The notes beneath the pieces are model-generated. The model was not told the origin of the DNA. It worked only from the letters and a program-made list of their open reading frames with translations, and ran no database searches. Shown one piece after another: positions 36,039 to 48,173 of a stretch of DNA of 64,000 nucleotides. Source of the DNA: Coturnix japonica (taxonomy: Eukaryota; Chordata; Aves; Galliformes; Phasianidae); NCBI RefSeq assembly GCF_001577835.2, contig NC_029543.1:682001-746000 (forward strand). Direction: 5' to 3'. The position numbers and the translations under genes are program-made. The first letter of the stretch is position 1, and every line of letters starts with the position of its first letter.

Positions 36039-39000
36039 TCAGTAGCGACGGTTGAAGCGAGGGTCGTTGGGTCGGCTCGCTCGCTCCTGGCCGGCAAATC
36101 CCTCCCCTTGCATCCCCCCTCCGTGCATCAGCTGACTTTGGTTCCCTCCTTGCATGAACCCTCCTCGCCTGCAAAGTGGGGCAGATGGTTTGGGGTTGGT
36201 TCTCTCCAATGAAGCACAGGAATATTCTGTCATCCCTTGACATTTCAGTAACAAATTGTGTAACTGATAATCCCCTAAAATTCTCACTTAAATGCAAGGG
36301 ACTCACCCTGAAAGGAAATGGAAAGCAAAGAAATGCTCTGCTCTTTTTAAGCTTCTTACCCTGACATGCCTCCACGGTGCATCACGTGGCCAGGTCTCCC
36401 TCTACCTCCACCTATAAAAGAGTGAGAGTGATTCCTCTGTGCCCACAGGAGCCGTTTTGCTTTGTGTCCATGCAGGGCAGCTTTACCTTGCCATCTCTCG
36501 TGATCCCGTCCCATCATCCCTCCATCCACGCTGCTCTGCCATGAACGCTCTTGGTGCCCTTCAAATTTCCTCCCGTGGTCCCCCCAGTCGCGGCCATCCC
36601 TGCAGGAAGAGCCTGAGTTACATCTTTGACACCTGGCACTGCTGCAGTGCAGGAGTGAGCTGGAAGAGCCACTGGTGTGCAGGGCAGGGAACGGGCTGAG
36701 GAGGGAGGTGTGTGAAAAAGAATCACGTCAAAAAGTGCATTTCCAATATTCACAATCTGCACAAGAACTGACCGTGATGGGGGGGGGATCCCTCTGCTCT
36801 CACTCATCCTCCTGTCGGAGCCGTAGCTGCCCCAGCTCTCCCGGGAGTCCCGTGAGTGGCGCTCGGGGCCTCCATGGCGCTCATCTGGGTAATGCTGCAA
36901 GGCAAAGACACGTGTGTGAGCGCACAGAACCAGCTCCATCTTTATTTCTTCCTGTTGATCTCTGTGATATTCCTCCCTGCCCAGTTTCTCTCACAATCCC
37001 ACAGCTCAGCCAGCAGTAAAAGCCACCTCTCACTGCCAGCCCCTCAGGCCACAAGAGCACACCAACACCGACTGAGTTTTGCCACCTTACAGAGTTAATA
37101 TTATGTTACTTGTGTCTTCTCTGAACAACCTCTCTTACCCCCCCACCTCTCTGACACACTTGTTTGCTGTGTACCACAGTAAATGTACCTGACTTTTATA
37201 GCAAGGCAATCTTGTCACTGATAGATACTCCTAGCACTATAATTTTAATTTGAAACTACAGCAAACCAGGCTGTCAGAGTTAAGACAGTTCTACAGCTTT
37301 ATAAAATCAACTCACTTGTCCATCGCGATCTCCCATCATCGTCCTTGATCCATCCCTCCTACAGACAATTAAAACCAGTGGTTGGAAAACACGCTGCAGT
37401 TATTACCGTATCTATATAACAGACAGAAAATCCTCTTTCCATGTACTGCCAGCATTGCCTACAAGAGCCACAGCAGTGGGGCAGGAACACAAGGAAGCCA
37501 CAACACTTGAGATTGCTGGGAAACCCAGCTAGCCCAGAAGTACAATGTCCTCCACTAAGGAGCTACAATATGATTTCAAAAGCCCTTTTTTTTTCTCAGA
37601 AGCTCACAAATCTGCAAAGCAGCAACTGAACAGGTGCTAAACAAACACTGAACTGGTGGCACAGAAACACTTCTCTTCAATTTCACAAGAGAAACTCACA
37701 GCTACTAAATCATGCTTAAAAAAGGAAGTGCAGAAGTAACACCCAGTAAAGAGAAGGCAGCAAGATGTGATGCTTCAGGCATCTCCACCCTCTGATTTCA
37801 GCTGGGGCAGCAGAGGCACCAACCTGTCCAACGAGTGGTCTTGGTACCGGCCGCGATCCCTGTGGTCGAAGTCGTGGAAGCGATCCTGGCGGCCAAAGTC
37901 AGAATGGTACCGATCGTTCATCGCCATCCGCTTCGCTTCGGGCCAGTACGGGTCATCCCTCCTGACAGGAAGAAAATGTTGTAATCCAGTTTGTGACTTT
38001 TGGTGTTTGTTCCCAGTTTAAACTGCACACCAAAAACACATGTAAAAAAGCTCAGAAGCAGGGATAGAACTCAGACAGGAGAGCACAACTGAGGCTTTAC
38101 ACACACACACCTCATGGTACGCAGTGAGTGCAGCTCTGGGCAGACAAACAGCTCTTTGTAGTGCAGGCTGCAGCCACAGCCCGGCAGCCAAGCCCCCTCC
38201 TCCCGTCCCTCACATTGCCTTTACCTGCCATCAATGTCATACGGCCTTCTCATGGCAGAGCGGCGTTCCTGTTCATAGCGCAGCTGCTCGTGCTGCCGTC
38301 GCAGCTCTTCCCTTTCTCGCTGGATGCGATCTTGTTCCCTCCTCCTTTCATGCTCTATGTGCATCCGCTCCCTCTCCAGTCTCTCTCTCTCCATCCGCTC
38401 TCGCTCGAGCCGTTGCCTTTCAATCTCCAGTCTCTCACGAGCAATCTCAAGCCTCTCCCTTTCCTCCCGTTCCCGGATGGTCTGCAGGTGCTGCTGCCTC
38501 TCCCGACGCTCACGGGTGCTGTTACAGCAGCATGAAAGTTTACAGGTTTGATATTTCAACAAAGTAAGTTAAAAAGGGGAAAAAAAATAATTAATTAAAA
38601 GAAGAAAACCACCGTGACTGCAAATCTGTTGAGCTCCTCTGAATTGTATTGCAGTATTTACACTGATCTCATTGGTCCCATTGAACCCACCCATGGGGGC
38701 AAATAACACGGACAGGAGAAACTGAACCCAAATGCCTCAAAGCTCATTGCTTCTACTCAATCAAAGTATCAAATCAAAGAAATATTTACACTCCCTTGGT
38801 CATTTTAATTAAAAGAAAACTAAAAGAAAAGGAAAAAGCTTCCAGCCAAGCTAACTGCTGCTCTTACCGGCGCTGCTCGGCCTCCCTCATTTTCCTCTGA
38901 GCTTTGATTTTGTCGAAGGGCACGATGCCTTGCCTCTCCCTGCTCTCCGATTTGCGATCCTGGCTCTTAACACTCTGCATTTAATACAGGAGGACAGAAA

Positions 39001-42000
39001 CTCAGCAGAGAGCATTTTCCAAAGGACAGCAGCTACACACAGTGCTCAGCTCCGTTTCCATTCACACACATCACAAAGCTCTGCCCCCACATTCTCCTAT
39101 TTCTTTTTTAAACATTGCAGACCCACCACATCATAACAGAAGACCTTCCCTTCCCACATTTAGTCTGGCAAGATTTCATTGCTGAATATGTTATCAGCCA
39201 TATGAGAAATATTTGAATAATTAAAGCTAAATCCGCACTATGGAAATTCTAATTAGACTAATCAGTAGGACAAGCATAGGGCACATGCAGCTTAGTGGGA
39301 TTCCTGATCTGTTTCTAAGGAACCATGCTTCCCATGCAGAAGCTCTACTCACTCTGTCTTTTGATGTAGTTGATGTTTTTACACTGATAACAGGTTCTCC
39401 TTTGGATTTATCCATTACCACCGTTCTCTCTGTTCCTTTACTCCCTATACATATCAAAGATCGAGCAGAAAGAGGTGTAAGAAATAACAGTGCTGCATAA
39501 CACGTGCAACTCATTACTATGCACAAAGGTACCTCCTCTACAAAGCAAAACAGATCTTTAAACCTGACTTCCAGCTGAGAAACCTGCCGTCAAGCCAGTC
39601 TTGGATAGTGACAGGACAAGGGGGAATGGCTTTAAACTGAGACAGGGGAGGTTTAGCTTGGATCTTAGGAGGAATTTTTTCACCCAGTGGTTGGTGACGC
39701 ACTGGAACAGGTTGCCCAAGGAGGTTGTGGATGCCCCATCCCTGCAGGCATTCAAGGCCAGGCTGGATGTGGCTCTGGGCAGCCTGGGCTGCTGGTTGGT
39801 GACCCTGCACACAGCAGGGGGTTGGAATGGATGAGCACTGTGGGCCTTTGCAACCCAGGCCACTCTATAATTCTATGATTCAGTGAGGAACTGACTATGA
39901 AATAAAGAACAGCCACGTTACCTGACTTTGAAGATTTAGGCTGATCCGATGAAGAAGATTTCTGTTCATCCTTCTCTTTCCTTTCTTTTTCATCCTTGTC
40001 TTCAGCCTTTTTGGAGTCGTCTTTTTGGTCACATTTCTCATCTCTTTTACTACTGCTAGGCCTGCAGGCAGATGTTAATATAGATTAGACTGATATTCAA
40101 CAAGAGACAAATTAACAAAACCAAATATTGATTCGCTGAGATGCAGTAGTTACAAACACAGACACATCATTTTCTGGATGTTTGTCATGAAAGTGCTATT
40201 TAACTGCTTTTCCTGACAGATCAACATAGAGAACTGCAGCACCTCTGCACAGGGAACGTTTTACCTCTCACTGGCTGTTTCTTTCTTCGACTCATTCTCC
40301 TTTTTTTCAGTTGGTTTCTTCCCAGCAGGTTCATTTTTTGCCTGAAATGTATTTTGCACATCAGCTGAGATCGTGGTTTCAATTACGTGCACAACTCGAT
40401 GGCAATGAGAAATCTTTGAGATCAATACTCACTTTTTCCACAGAAATGATCTTCCCGTGTAACTCTGTTTTGTGGAGGTGGGTAATGCACTTCGTGGCTT
40501 CCTCGGCTGTAGACATGGTGACAAAGCCGTAACAGCGCGCGCCGGGGCTGCGGGCATTGGTGACCACTTTTGCACCAACCACCTTTCCCAAAGAAACAAC
40601 GTGTTACAGTCACAGCAACAAAGGCCCAACATTAACAGCAAAAAGAGAGAAAACAGTGTTTGTTCAGTTAGATATTCAGTAATGCATTACTAGCAGAGGT
40701 TTCTCTAACTACAACCTGCTGAGAAAGATATCTTTAAATGAGCTTCAGAGGTCTGAGTGAAATCCTTAGGAATCTGCTCCATGTAAGAAAGGCTCTCAGC
40801 TCTGACAGCAGTTTTCTGTTGAACTAATTCTTCCCACTTTCCAGCTGAGAGTGAGGTTTAATTGAGTAAAGACACCACCAGAGGACACAGAGAAATATGT
40901 AAGCAGTCGCTGTCTGTTTACATAAGGACTGGAAAAGGAATTTTGTTTTTGTTTGAGAGATAAAATAAAACTGCAGCCATTCGGCATGAACTCGTGCAGG
41001 TTCTTCTTCCCTCTGTAACCCCACATTCTCAGCAACAGAAGCACACCAAGTTTATATTGAGGGGGAAATAAACAAATAATCCAACCTTACCTTCCCATAT
41101 TTGCTAAACAGATTCTTTAAGTCTGTAGCTCTGGTGGTGGAAGCGAGTCCACTCACCCAAAAGTTTCTCCCAGAACCGCCAGCTGTGCGACCTAATTAGG
41201 AACACAAAGAAAACCAGAGCCCAAATCCCGGTTAGTTCAACCACTCCCTTATTTAAAAAAGAGCAGTTCCACAAACCTGATTTTTCCAATCATAAAGGAA
41301 AGCACAAACGTCACCTCCCAACAACTCATACTCCTCAAGGCAATGAGGAGTCCAAACTCTTTTAAGATGGAACGACAAGCTCAGTTATGTGCAACAGAGG
41401 GATGTTACGTCATTCCTCAAGGAAGAAACTCCAGAGATAAAGTAACTGGCCCTTCAGAATGTGTCTGCATCCATCCCAGCAAGTTGGAACTTACAGAAAA
41501 AGACTGAAGACCTACGAGGGCTGTGGGAACCAAGTCAGCACCCACGGGTACTTATGTCTTGCCTTTATCTCCTTGATTCCCAAGGAATTACAACTGGATG
41601 CACACTAACTGCACCTCTCAAGGAAAAACATTTGCCATAAAAGCAAGAAAATGTTCTCCTTAGAGTACGCCTGCATGCACGTCATGTTTAGGGTATGAAT
41701 AGATCGGCTGTGACCTCAGTGACTGCAGTCAGAAAAGGGTCAGCATTCTGCAGCTATGCAAGAACAGAACACCCTCCCAGTATGCTGCAGTCTGAGGGTA
41801 AATAGTAGAACCTGTTAAACGGTCCTTTGAATGTTCTGAAGTAAACCATGCAAATCCTTCCCTTCCAATAAGCAGACAGACAGATCTCCTAAAGAAACAT
41901 GATGAGAAGGAGCAGACGAGGCCCCACCTGGCACTGCTCATCTAGAAATGTCCATCCTGCTTATCATGTGTATTGGCACTGTAAATAGGATCTGAGTAGA

Positions 42001-45000
42001 TGGAAATTTAAGAACCATCAATCCAATTGGAAGGCAACATTAAACTCTGAGTATTCACATACCTACACATCACAAATACAAGACTGTACATTATTTTCAC
42101 ATAAAAGGAGATGGTGTAAAGAACCACAAGTAAACCAAACACAAAAGGCTTTGGACTCACTAACAGCTGTCGGTATCCTCAGTGCCATGAAGGACATATT
42201 TGCCACAGATTAACATCTACCTTTGGAGATCACGACACAAACAAGAGGGCGCAATGCAGAGCCTTGTAACAAGTATCAAAGAGAAGAACTTTTTGGTATA
42301 ACTACATCTTTAAAAATCCAGGACAATAATTAAATAATGGTATCTAAGAGTTGCAGAGATTTCAAGGCTTTCACAACAAAAGGCCCCATCCAACACAAAA
42401 GCAGTTGCACTGACAGAAATGTCAAGTTTGGGTTCTGATAGATACATACCTTTCTCGTCTTTTGAGACTAGCTTTGTATCTCTGTCCTCCTCCACAGGGC
42501 TAAAGACAAAACAACACGTTACTCAAGTCAGAGAGAATAGTGACTACTCATTAATCATTAAAAGAGCTAAAATTAAATACCTACCAGCAAATACGTTGCA
42601 AACAAAAATACACCTTTATGTACTCGATTTAAGTAATCTGACGTGAAATAAGGGGAGTCAGATTCTTAAACAGAATTATACTAGGAAGAAGTTTACAAAT
42701 CAGAGTAATTTAAGCAAACAACCTTTGAAGGTTGAGGAAGGAAAGAAATCAAACCCTCTGCGTTTAAAAACAAAAACAACAACAATTGTGCACAAGGAGA
42801 AATCAAACCCATTCTTTAGCAATAGGCTACAATTTCAGCAGGCGCGGTGGCCAATTGGAGGAAACGGCTTATTGGCATCGCTTAACGACCCGTGACAAAA
42901 GATAGCATCTGGTCTAGAACGGAGAAAAAACAAACCTCTTTTTCTGATCACCGCCCTCACTGGCTGAGGACTCTTTAGTAGCGGGGGATTCCTCTGAATT
43001 AGCTTTGTCTTCTGCTTTCTTGGCATCTTCTTTGCTAGCTTTGCCTTCCGCACCTGCGCCTCTCTCCGCTGTTTCCCCACTAGAGGCTTCCAGGCCTTGG
43101 CAGCGCTTGCTACTCTCATCGCTTACGCTCTCTACTCCTACAGAGGCAGAGTCCAGCTTCTCTTCCTCTATTGTCTGTTCACTTGTCTCCCCTTTTGCTA
43201 CAACTAAACGCTTTGCCTCCTTCCTTGCCATAGCTTGTGCCGACTTGCTGTCCAAATCTAAAGCATCTTCCTCCGACTGAGCGGCAGCAAGAGCGTCCTC
43301 TTCCTCTGCTAGCCTCTTGCCTGGCACCACGTTACTTGCTTCCTGTGCATCTGGCTGCTCCGCTTCACACGCTTCTTCGTTAAGGAGCTCAGATTTACAA
43401 GTTTCCCCCAAAATGTCGAGTATTTTCTCATTTTCTACGGATTTAACAGGAATAGAATGGCACAAGGTTTAATCACCAGGGAAATACAGCAATCACAAAC
43501 GTGGAACTGGCATGGCTGCCACACTAACACCAAGAGAACGGCTAAGCTACACAGAGATTGGAAAACCCTAGTGTACACAGTGTTACAAGTCCTACGCTCA
43601 CTGCACTCTGACACGCTACTGCATCAGCCCTCACACGTTAACAGGGAAGAAAAAAGCCCCCACAGATTTAACAAAAACCTTCTGGCTCATCCTTGATATT
43701 CTTCATGAAATCGTTCAGCTGTTTCTTCTCTAGTTAGCTTCCACAGTCCGAGCCGCTTAACTGAACATAGCAAAGCACTGAGGGTTCAATTTTTAAATCT
43801 CTGTGACATTCTTTTAGCAGACAGTCCAACATGAAACCTGGGCTTCTTCTGATGGTGCATGAGTGTGTTTGCAGTCCACAAAGTGAAAAGTATCTGTATG
43901 AAATTTCCATGAAGAAACTCTCTTCTTTCTTCTGTATCCAGTAACTAAGCTTTACATTTTAATGCCCTACAATATCTTTTTACTGCTGTCACTGCTTTCT
44001 ACTTAGTTAGAGTTAAGGTGTGTGCGATATCACAAGATCTGTTTAGAGGCAGATTGTTTAGCTCTTAAACTGTGATTAACTTCTCTACATCCATCTATGT
44101 AGCTTAACAGGTTTTTAAACCATTTCGTATCACTGAAAATATTTCAGAGATGACAAGCATCACTTCACAGATCTGGGGATATGATTGGGTTTCCAATCTC
44201 TATGACCCTGCATGATCTGGGTTGTCCATCATAAGAATAACGCAAATTCTATGTTTGTTTGTTTGTTTTAAATAGTTAATGGTTTAAAAAGTATTAGTTG
44301 AAAAGACAGGAATATGCTTTTCTTTAACAGTACCTGGCTCCAAGTGCAGTTTCTCCATTTTCTGTTCAGGAAACAAACACAGAACAAGGATTTTATGCGA
44401 TGTAATTCATTAGAGCATCATTGCAACCCTCCCACCACCCCATCCATGAGATTTAATGGCATTCCAATCCACCTGCTGCTTTTAGCACTGCTTTTCAACA
44501 TCCACTGGAAATATTAATAATAATTTTAATAATCAAAGCTCAAATTTCAGCCACTGTTCTCCTCGTAACTGGGAATACTGGAGAAAAGGGGACAAAAAAA
44601 GGTGCCTCTGTGTACTACACAGTGAAAATGAAACCGGGCTACTGCTGGATATCATCAGCAGGGGAAAGAAAAAATAAATCAGCTGTGAAACTTTTCAAGT
44701 AAATCTCATTTTTCCTTATTAAGAAAAGCCATTCCAATGCTTTTGCTCTGCATTTCTGAAGGCCCGTTTCCTTTGCAGAATAAACGTAGAGGAAGTCTCC
44801 TGAAATTGGTGAGGTGGGGAGGGAAGAAAGAAAACCAAGGAAGCAACTTGGGATGTCATCACTTGACAGCCTGGGTTGTGTGTGAGATCACTCAGAGCGT
44901 GGGCTCTGTTACAGCTCACACTATGGCCATGTGGTATCAGCACAGAGTGAATAGTATTAAAAAATCAGGAAGTTCCGTTTTCAATTTACCTTCATTTCAA

Positions 45001-47501
45001 TTAAATCAGAAGAGGAATCTACATTGTTTCCATTTTCATCATAATCTTCCTAAAAGAGTAAAAAAGGAATTAGAGTATTCCTTACACAGCAGGGTTAGCG
45101 TACTGAGAAATACTACCACATCCAGCTTGGCTGAGCAACAACATGAGAAGCATTTTCCAATATTTAGAAGATCCTGATTGCTATTCTGAACACAACCCAA
45201 GAGGAGCAAGAGGTAAATACCCTCGAGCATTAAATATTAGCAGGAGAGCACTTTCCAATAACCTTTCCGTTTAATTTTGTTGCAATACTGAAATTATAGT
45301 CTACTTTACTCTGATTTAAGAGTTGTTTCTCCATTGTCTCACCTTTTTTTTTTCCATTTTTATTTCTTTACCTTCTGACTTAAAGGCATTAGAAGCGAAG
45401 TTGATTTAAGTCTCCACTTCTCCAACAATAAAACTGTCTGATAACAAAGACACTTACCTCATTTTCTGTCAGCTGATCTGGGAGTTCTTTCATTTCTGCA
45501 TCAACATTGTCTTTGTTATCAGACAGTGAATCCAGAATGTTATCAGGACTATAGTCTTCTCCGCAGTCTACAGCACTGCTGTTGTCTATTTCAGCTTCAT
45601 CTAACACGCTAATATCCATCATGTCGATGTCTTGTAAGGTATCCAGGCTTGCTTCAATATCCTCCTAAATAAAGGAAAAGGACAGATATGTATTTACTAT
45701 GGTTTTAATGATACATGTACTGAGCAACCAATCATGCTTTCACCTACCTGCCCATCTCTGGAGTTTTCTTCTAGCCCATTGTCTTCCACCCCTTCCTCTT
45801 CTGATTTTCTTCCTAAAAATAATATAACTGAAATGAGAAACAGCTCTGTATTTCATAACATGGCTACTCTTTGCCAAATTATCCATTCAATGCTGTTTCA
45901 ATTCAGAATCATTAAGATCCTGATTCAGAAGCCCTATCTGGATTGAGCTGAGAATGAGAATACAACACAGTCAACACAAATACCTGGCATGAGCAAGAAG
46001 AAGGTTCCAAGACATGCAAACAGAAGTACACCTGGGTGTCATATTGTTGTTGTTGCTAATGAAATAGTTTTATCATTTTCCACAAAAGAAAAGCACCAAA
46101 ACGAAGCAGCTGCATTTGCACCCTGTACCTTTGCTCATTCTTTTTGACAACCTCTTGTTGGTCAGTTCTGAAGCCACGGGAATTTCATCTGGATCTCCTC
46201 CTTCGTCCTCGATAGCCTGAAGGAGACAGCAATACAGCTCAGTCGTACTGCTACCAACGTGTGCTTTGGCAGATGGGGCTCTGAGGTCAAACAGCCCCAT
46301 CAAAACAAGCAGCGTGCTTATAAAACAGCTCCACAGACGCACTGAGATGCAACCCAGGGTTGAAGCTCCATATATCTGTATGGAAAGCAACCCAGGGTTG
46401 AAGCTCCATGTATCTGTATGCTATGCTGCACAGCACAGATAGGGATTGGATTTGGGGTGGTGCCGTGTGAACCCCGGGGTTGGACTCAATGATTCCCATG
46501 CTGTGATGATAGAGCTGTCTGAGATGGAATGTAATGCAGCTAACACACCTCCTGTGTAATGCACCTCCAATGTAAAGCACAGGGCCGTGCAGGGATACAA
46601 ATAGCCGAGAATGACCCCTCCAGGACCTCAGAATCACACAGAATCACAGGGACCTCAAGGATCATGTCATTCCAACCCCCCTGCCTAGCAGGGCCAGCAA
46701 ACATACACGTTTACTAGATCGGGTTGCCCAGGAGACCCTATAAATCCCCAGAGACCCCATGGATCCCCATAGAGACCCATAGAGACCCCATAGAGACTCC
46801 ATAGACTGCATAGATCCCCATAAAGACCCATAGAGACTCCATAGACTGCATAGATCCCCATAGAGACCCCATAGATCAGGTTGCCCATGGCCCCGTCCAA
46901 CCTGGCCTTGAACACCTCCAAGGACGGGGCATCCACAACCTCCCTGGGCAGCCTGTTCAAGGGCCTCACCACTCTCCTAGTGAAGAACTTCCCCCTAACA
47001 TCCAACCTAAATCTTCCCTCTTTTAACTTAACCATTTCCCGGTGTCCTGCTATCTGTCAGCCCTCTTCCAGGAGTTACTCCCCTCTGTGTGTAGGTTCCC
47101 CGACAGGTATCTGAAAGGGATGTTTATAAGAGCCCACAAATGACTCCAGCCCCGCAGCTGGCCCAACCTGCAGCCAGACTGCGAGGAAACAGATGTGAGA
47201 AGGGAATGAAGGAAAGCGGGGCAATGAAAGGGAATGGAGGGGGACAGGAACCGCGCATGCGCCAACAGCCCTGAGCAGCGGGACAAAGGCCCCGGATGAC
47301 GATCCCCCCCCCTTGGTTCCTCACCTTCCTGAGCCGCTCCATCAGGACGCTCTTGTTGCCGCCCGTGTCCATGTTGCGGCGCTTCAGCTCCGCCCGCAGG
47401 TCGATGACCCTCAGCTCGCTCAGCCGCCTCGTTTCGGGCTCGGAGCCCAACCCGGGGGATGGCAGCTCCCCCAGCGCGGCCTGCGACTGACCGTCCGCCA
47501 T
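36039..47501 (-). CDS. SAFB: Scaffold attachment factor B (paralogue next to MICOS13)
   Basis: A nuclear-matrix protein that binds S/MAR DNA and RNA and represses transcription. Exons in gene order: 47325-47501, 46129-46216, 45748-45812, 45458-45664, 44990-45049, 44334-44361, 42936-43434, 42450-42499, 41091-41191, 40433-40582, 40265-40341, 39922-40061, 39353-39444, 38868-38974, 38225-38518, 37824-37961, 37316-37358, 36773-36894, 36487-36599, 36360-36411, 36039-36168. They join in phase to 910 residues. SAP domain ([20 protein letters not shown]) near the N-terminus; acidic region; RRM about 393-475 ([31 protein letters not shown]); long Arg/Glu coiled coil about 600-712; Gly/Arg-rich tail ending [14 protein letters not shown] at 47501 is chosen by comparison with the paralogue; an in-frame ATG at 47534 would add 11 residues. 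Assignment as SAFB rather than SAFB2 rests on synteny with MICOS13. Exon 7 is identical to that of the paralogue. Confidence 0.93.
39605..39883 (+). mobile_element. CR1 LINE, 3' fragment
   Basis: The last roughly 280 bases of a CR1 element in a SAFB intron: GGTTGCCCAAGGAGGTTGTG, then CTGGGCAGCCTGG, ending ATTCTATGATTC, the characteristic CR1 3' terminus. Severely 5'-truncated, as is usual for CR1, and inserted antisense to SAFB. Confidence 0.9.
42716..43654 (-). repeat. Left arm of 939-bp perfect inverted repeat (SAFB exon 7)
   Basis: Reverse complement of 51045-51983 with no mismatch found. Any position p here pairs with 94699 minus p. It covers SAFB exon 7 (42936-43434), about 220 bases of each flanking intron, and the splice sites. 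First mismatches are at 42715 and 43655. The ends and both intron flanks were compared base by base; the exon interior was compared through identical translations in several frames on both strands. Confidence 0.95.
46129..46140 (-). other. SAFB: SAFB exon 2 donor region (phase anchor)
   Basis: Exon 2 (46129-46216) is 88 bases in both SAFB and SAFB2, as is the 65-base exon 3. Matching lengths in the two paralogues were used to fix these small exons. Confidence 0.8.
46629..47060 (-). mobile_element. CR1 LINE fragment, antisense, split by a tandem repeat
   Basis: In SAFB intron 1. The plus strand reads as reverse-complement CR1: it begins near AGAATCACAGGGACCTCAAG and continues with GGTTGCCCATGG, AACCTGGCCTTGAACACCTC and CCTCCCTGGGCAGCCTG. 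About 130 bases of an unrelated tandem repeat (46735-46870) interrupt it. Confidence 0.85.
46735..46870. repeat. Degenerate CCATAGAGACC-type minisatellite within CR1
   Basis: Repeated variants of CCCATAGAGACC and CCATAGACTGCATAGATCC, 11-20 bases per unit, sitting inside the antisense CR1 copy. It probably expanded after that insertion. Confidence 0.85.
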
Positions 47502-48173
47502 CGAGGCCGCGTCCAGCTCCCGCTCCGATCCCACGGCTCACCTGGTGAGCTCGGCACAAAATGGTGCGGGAGGCGAGTGGAGGAGGGAGAAAAAAAAAGG
47601 AAAAAAAAAAAAAAAAGGCTAAAATAATTAAAAAATCAAGGCCGATCCGCGCAAACTCGGCCGGAACGGGACGAATGGCGGCGGGCGGGAAGGCGGAGCC
47701 TGAGGAGACGGAGCAACACGGAGCGCCTCAGGGCGGCGCGGAGCTTCTGCGCATGCGCGAACTCTGTCATGGCGCCGAATGCGCTACTGCGCGTGCGTGG
47801 TGAGGCCTACACAACGCACTGCGCATGCGTGTCTAGCGAGGGGGTGATGTCTTTGCTGCGCATGCGCGGCGAGGCCTACACATCGCAGTGCGCATGCGTG
47901 GCGAGGACTACACATCGCACTGCGCACGCGTGTCGAGCGAGAGGGTGGTGTCTTTGCTGCGCATGCGCGGCGAGGCCTACACATCGCGCTGCGCATCCGT
48001 GTCTAGCGTGTTTGTGTTGTGTTTGCTGCGCATGCGCGGTGCTGCTCAGTCTCCGCCGTGGGCTCCGCGCGTGCGCGCTGCGCTCCCTCGTCTCCCTCAG
48101 CGCTACCGCCACCATTTTGTGTTGTGACCGCCATCGTTTGCACCCCGTCGTTTTGAATCGAAACAACGGCCCC
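47502..48173. promoter_or_regulatory. Bidirectional promoter, SAFB / SAFB2
   Basis: The 672 bases between the opposed start codons are CpG-rich. Head-to-head SAFB/SAFB2 transcription from one CpG island is also known in mammals. An A-rich block lies near 47588-47640, followed by a 69-base tandem array (47802-48040) with NRF1-type motifs. A further NRF1-type site is at 47749-47758 and another in SAFB intron 1 at 47253-47262. No TATA box is seen. Confidence 0.85.
47802..48040. repeat. 69-bp promoter tandem repeat carrying NRF1-type sites
   Basis: Units begin GAGGCCTACACATCGC and run 47802-47870, 47903-47971 and 47972-48040 (69 bases each), with a shortened 32-base unit at 47871-47902. Each full unit ends CTTTGCTGCGCATGCGCGG or a close variant. 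Exact GCGCATGCGC palindromes are at 47858-47867, 47959-47968 and 48028-48037. Near matches are at 47821-47830, 47890-47899 and 47922-47931. Confidence 0.95.

Noticed and set aside
39558-39863. Open frames shared between introns at about 39.6 kb and 46.7 kb
   Set aside because: They are CR1 LINE 3' sequence, not host genes.
42835-43119. Second-frame 94-codon protein inside the SAFB/SAFB2 exon 7 repeat
   Set aside because: It occurs identically in both arms only because the DNA is identical; it overlaps the true exon frame and runs into intron.
47769-48173. In-frame N-terminal extension of SAFB2 through the promoter repeat
   Set aside because: The frame stays open only because the 69-base repeat is divisible by three; the Cys/Arg-rich reading is periodic with the repeat, and the paralogue starts at the equivalent of 48174.
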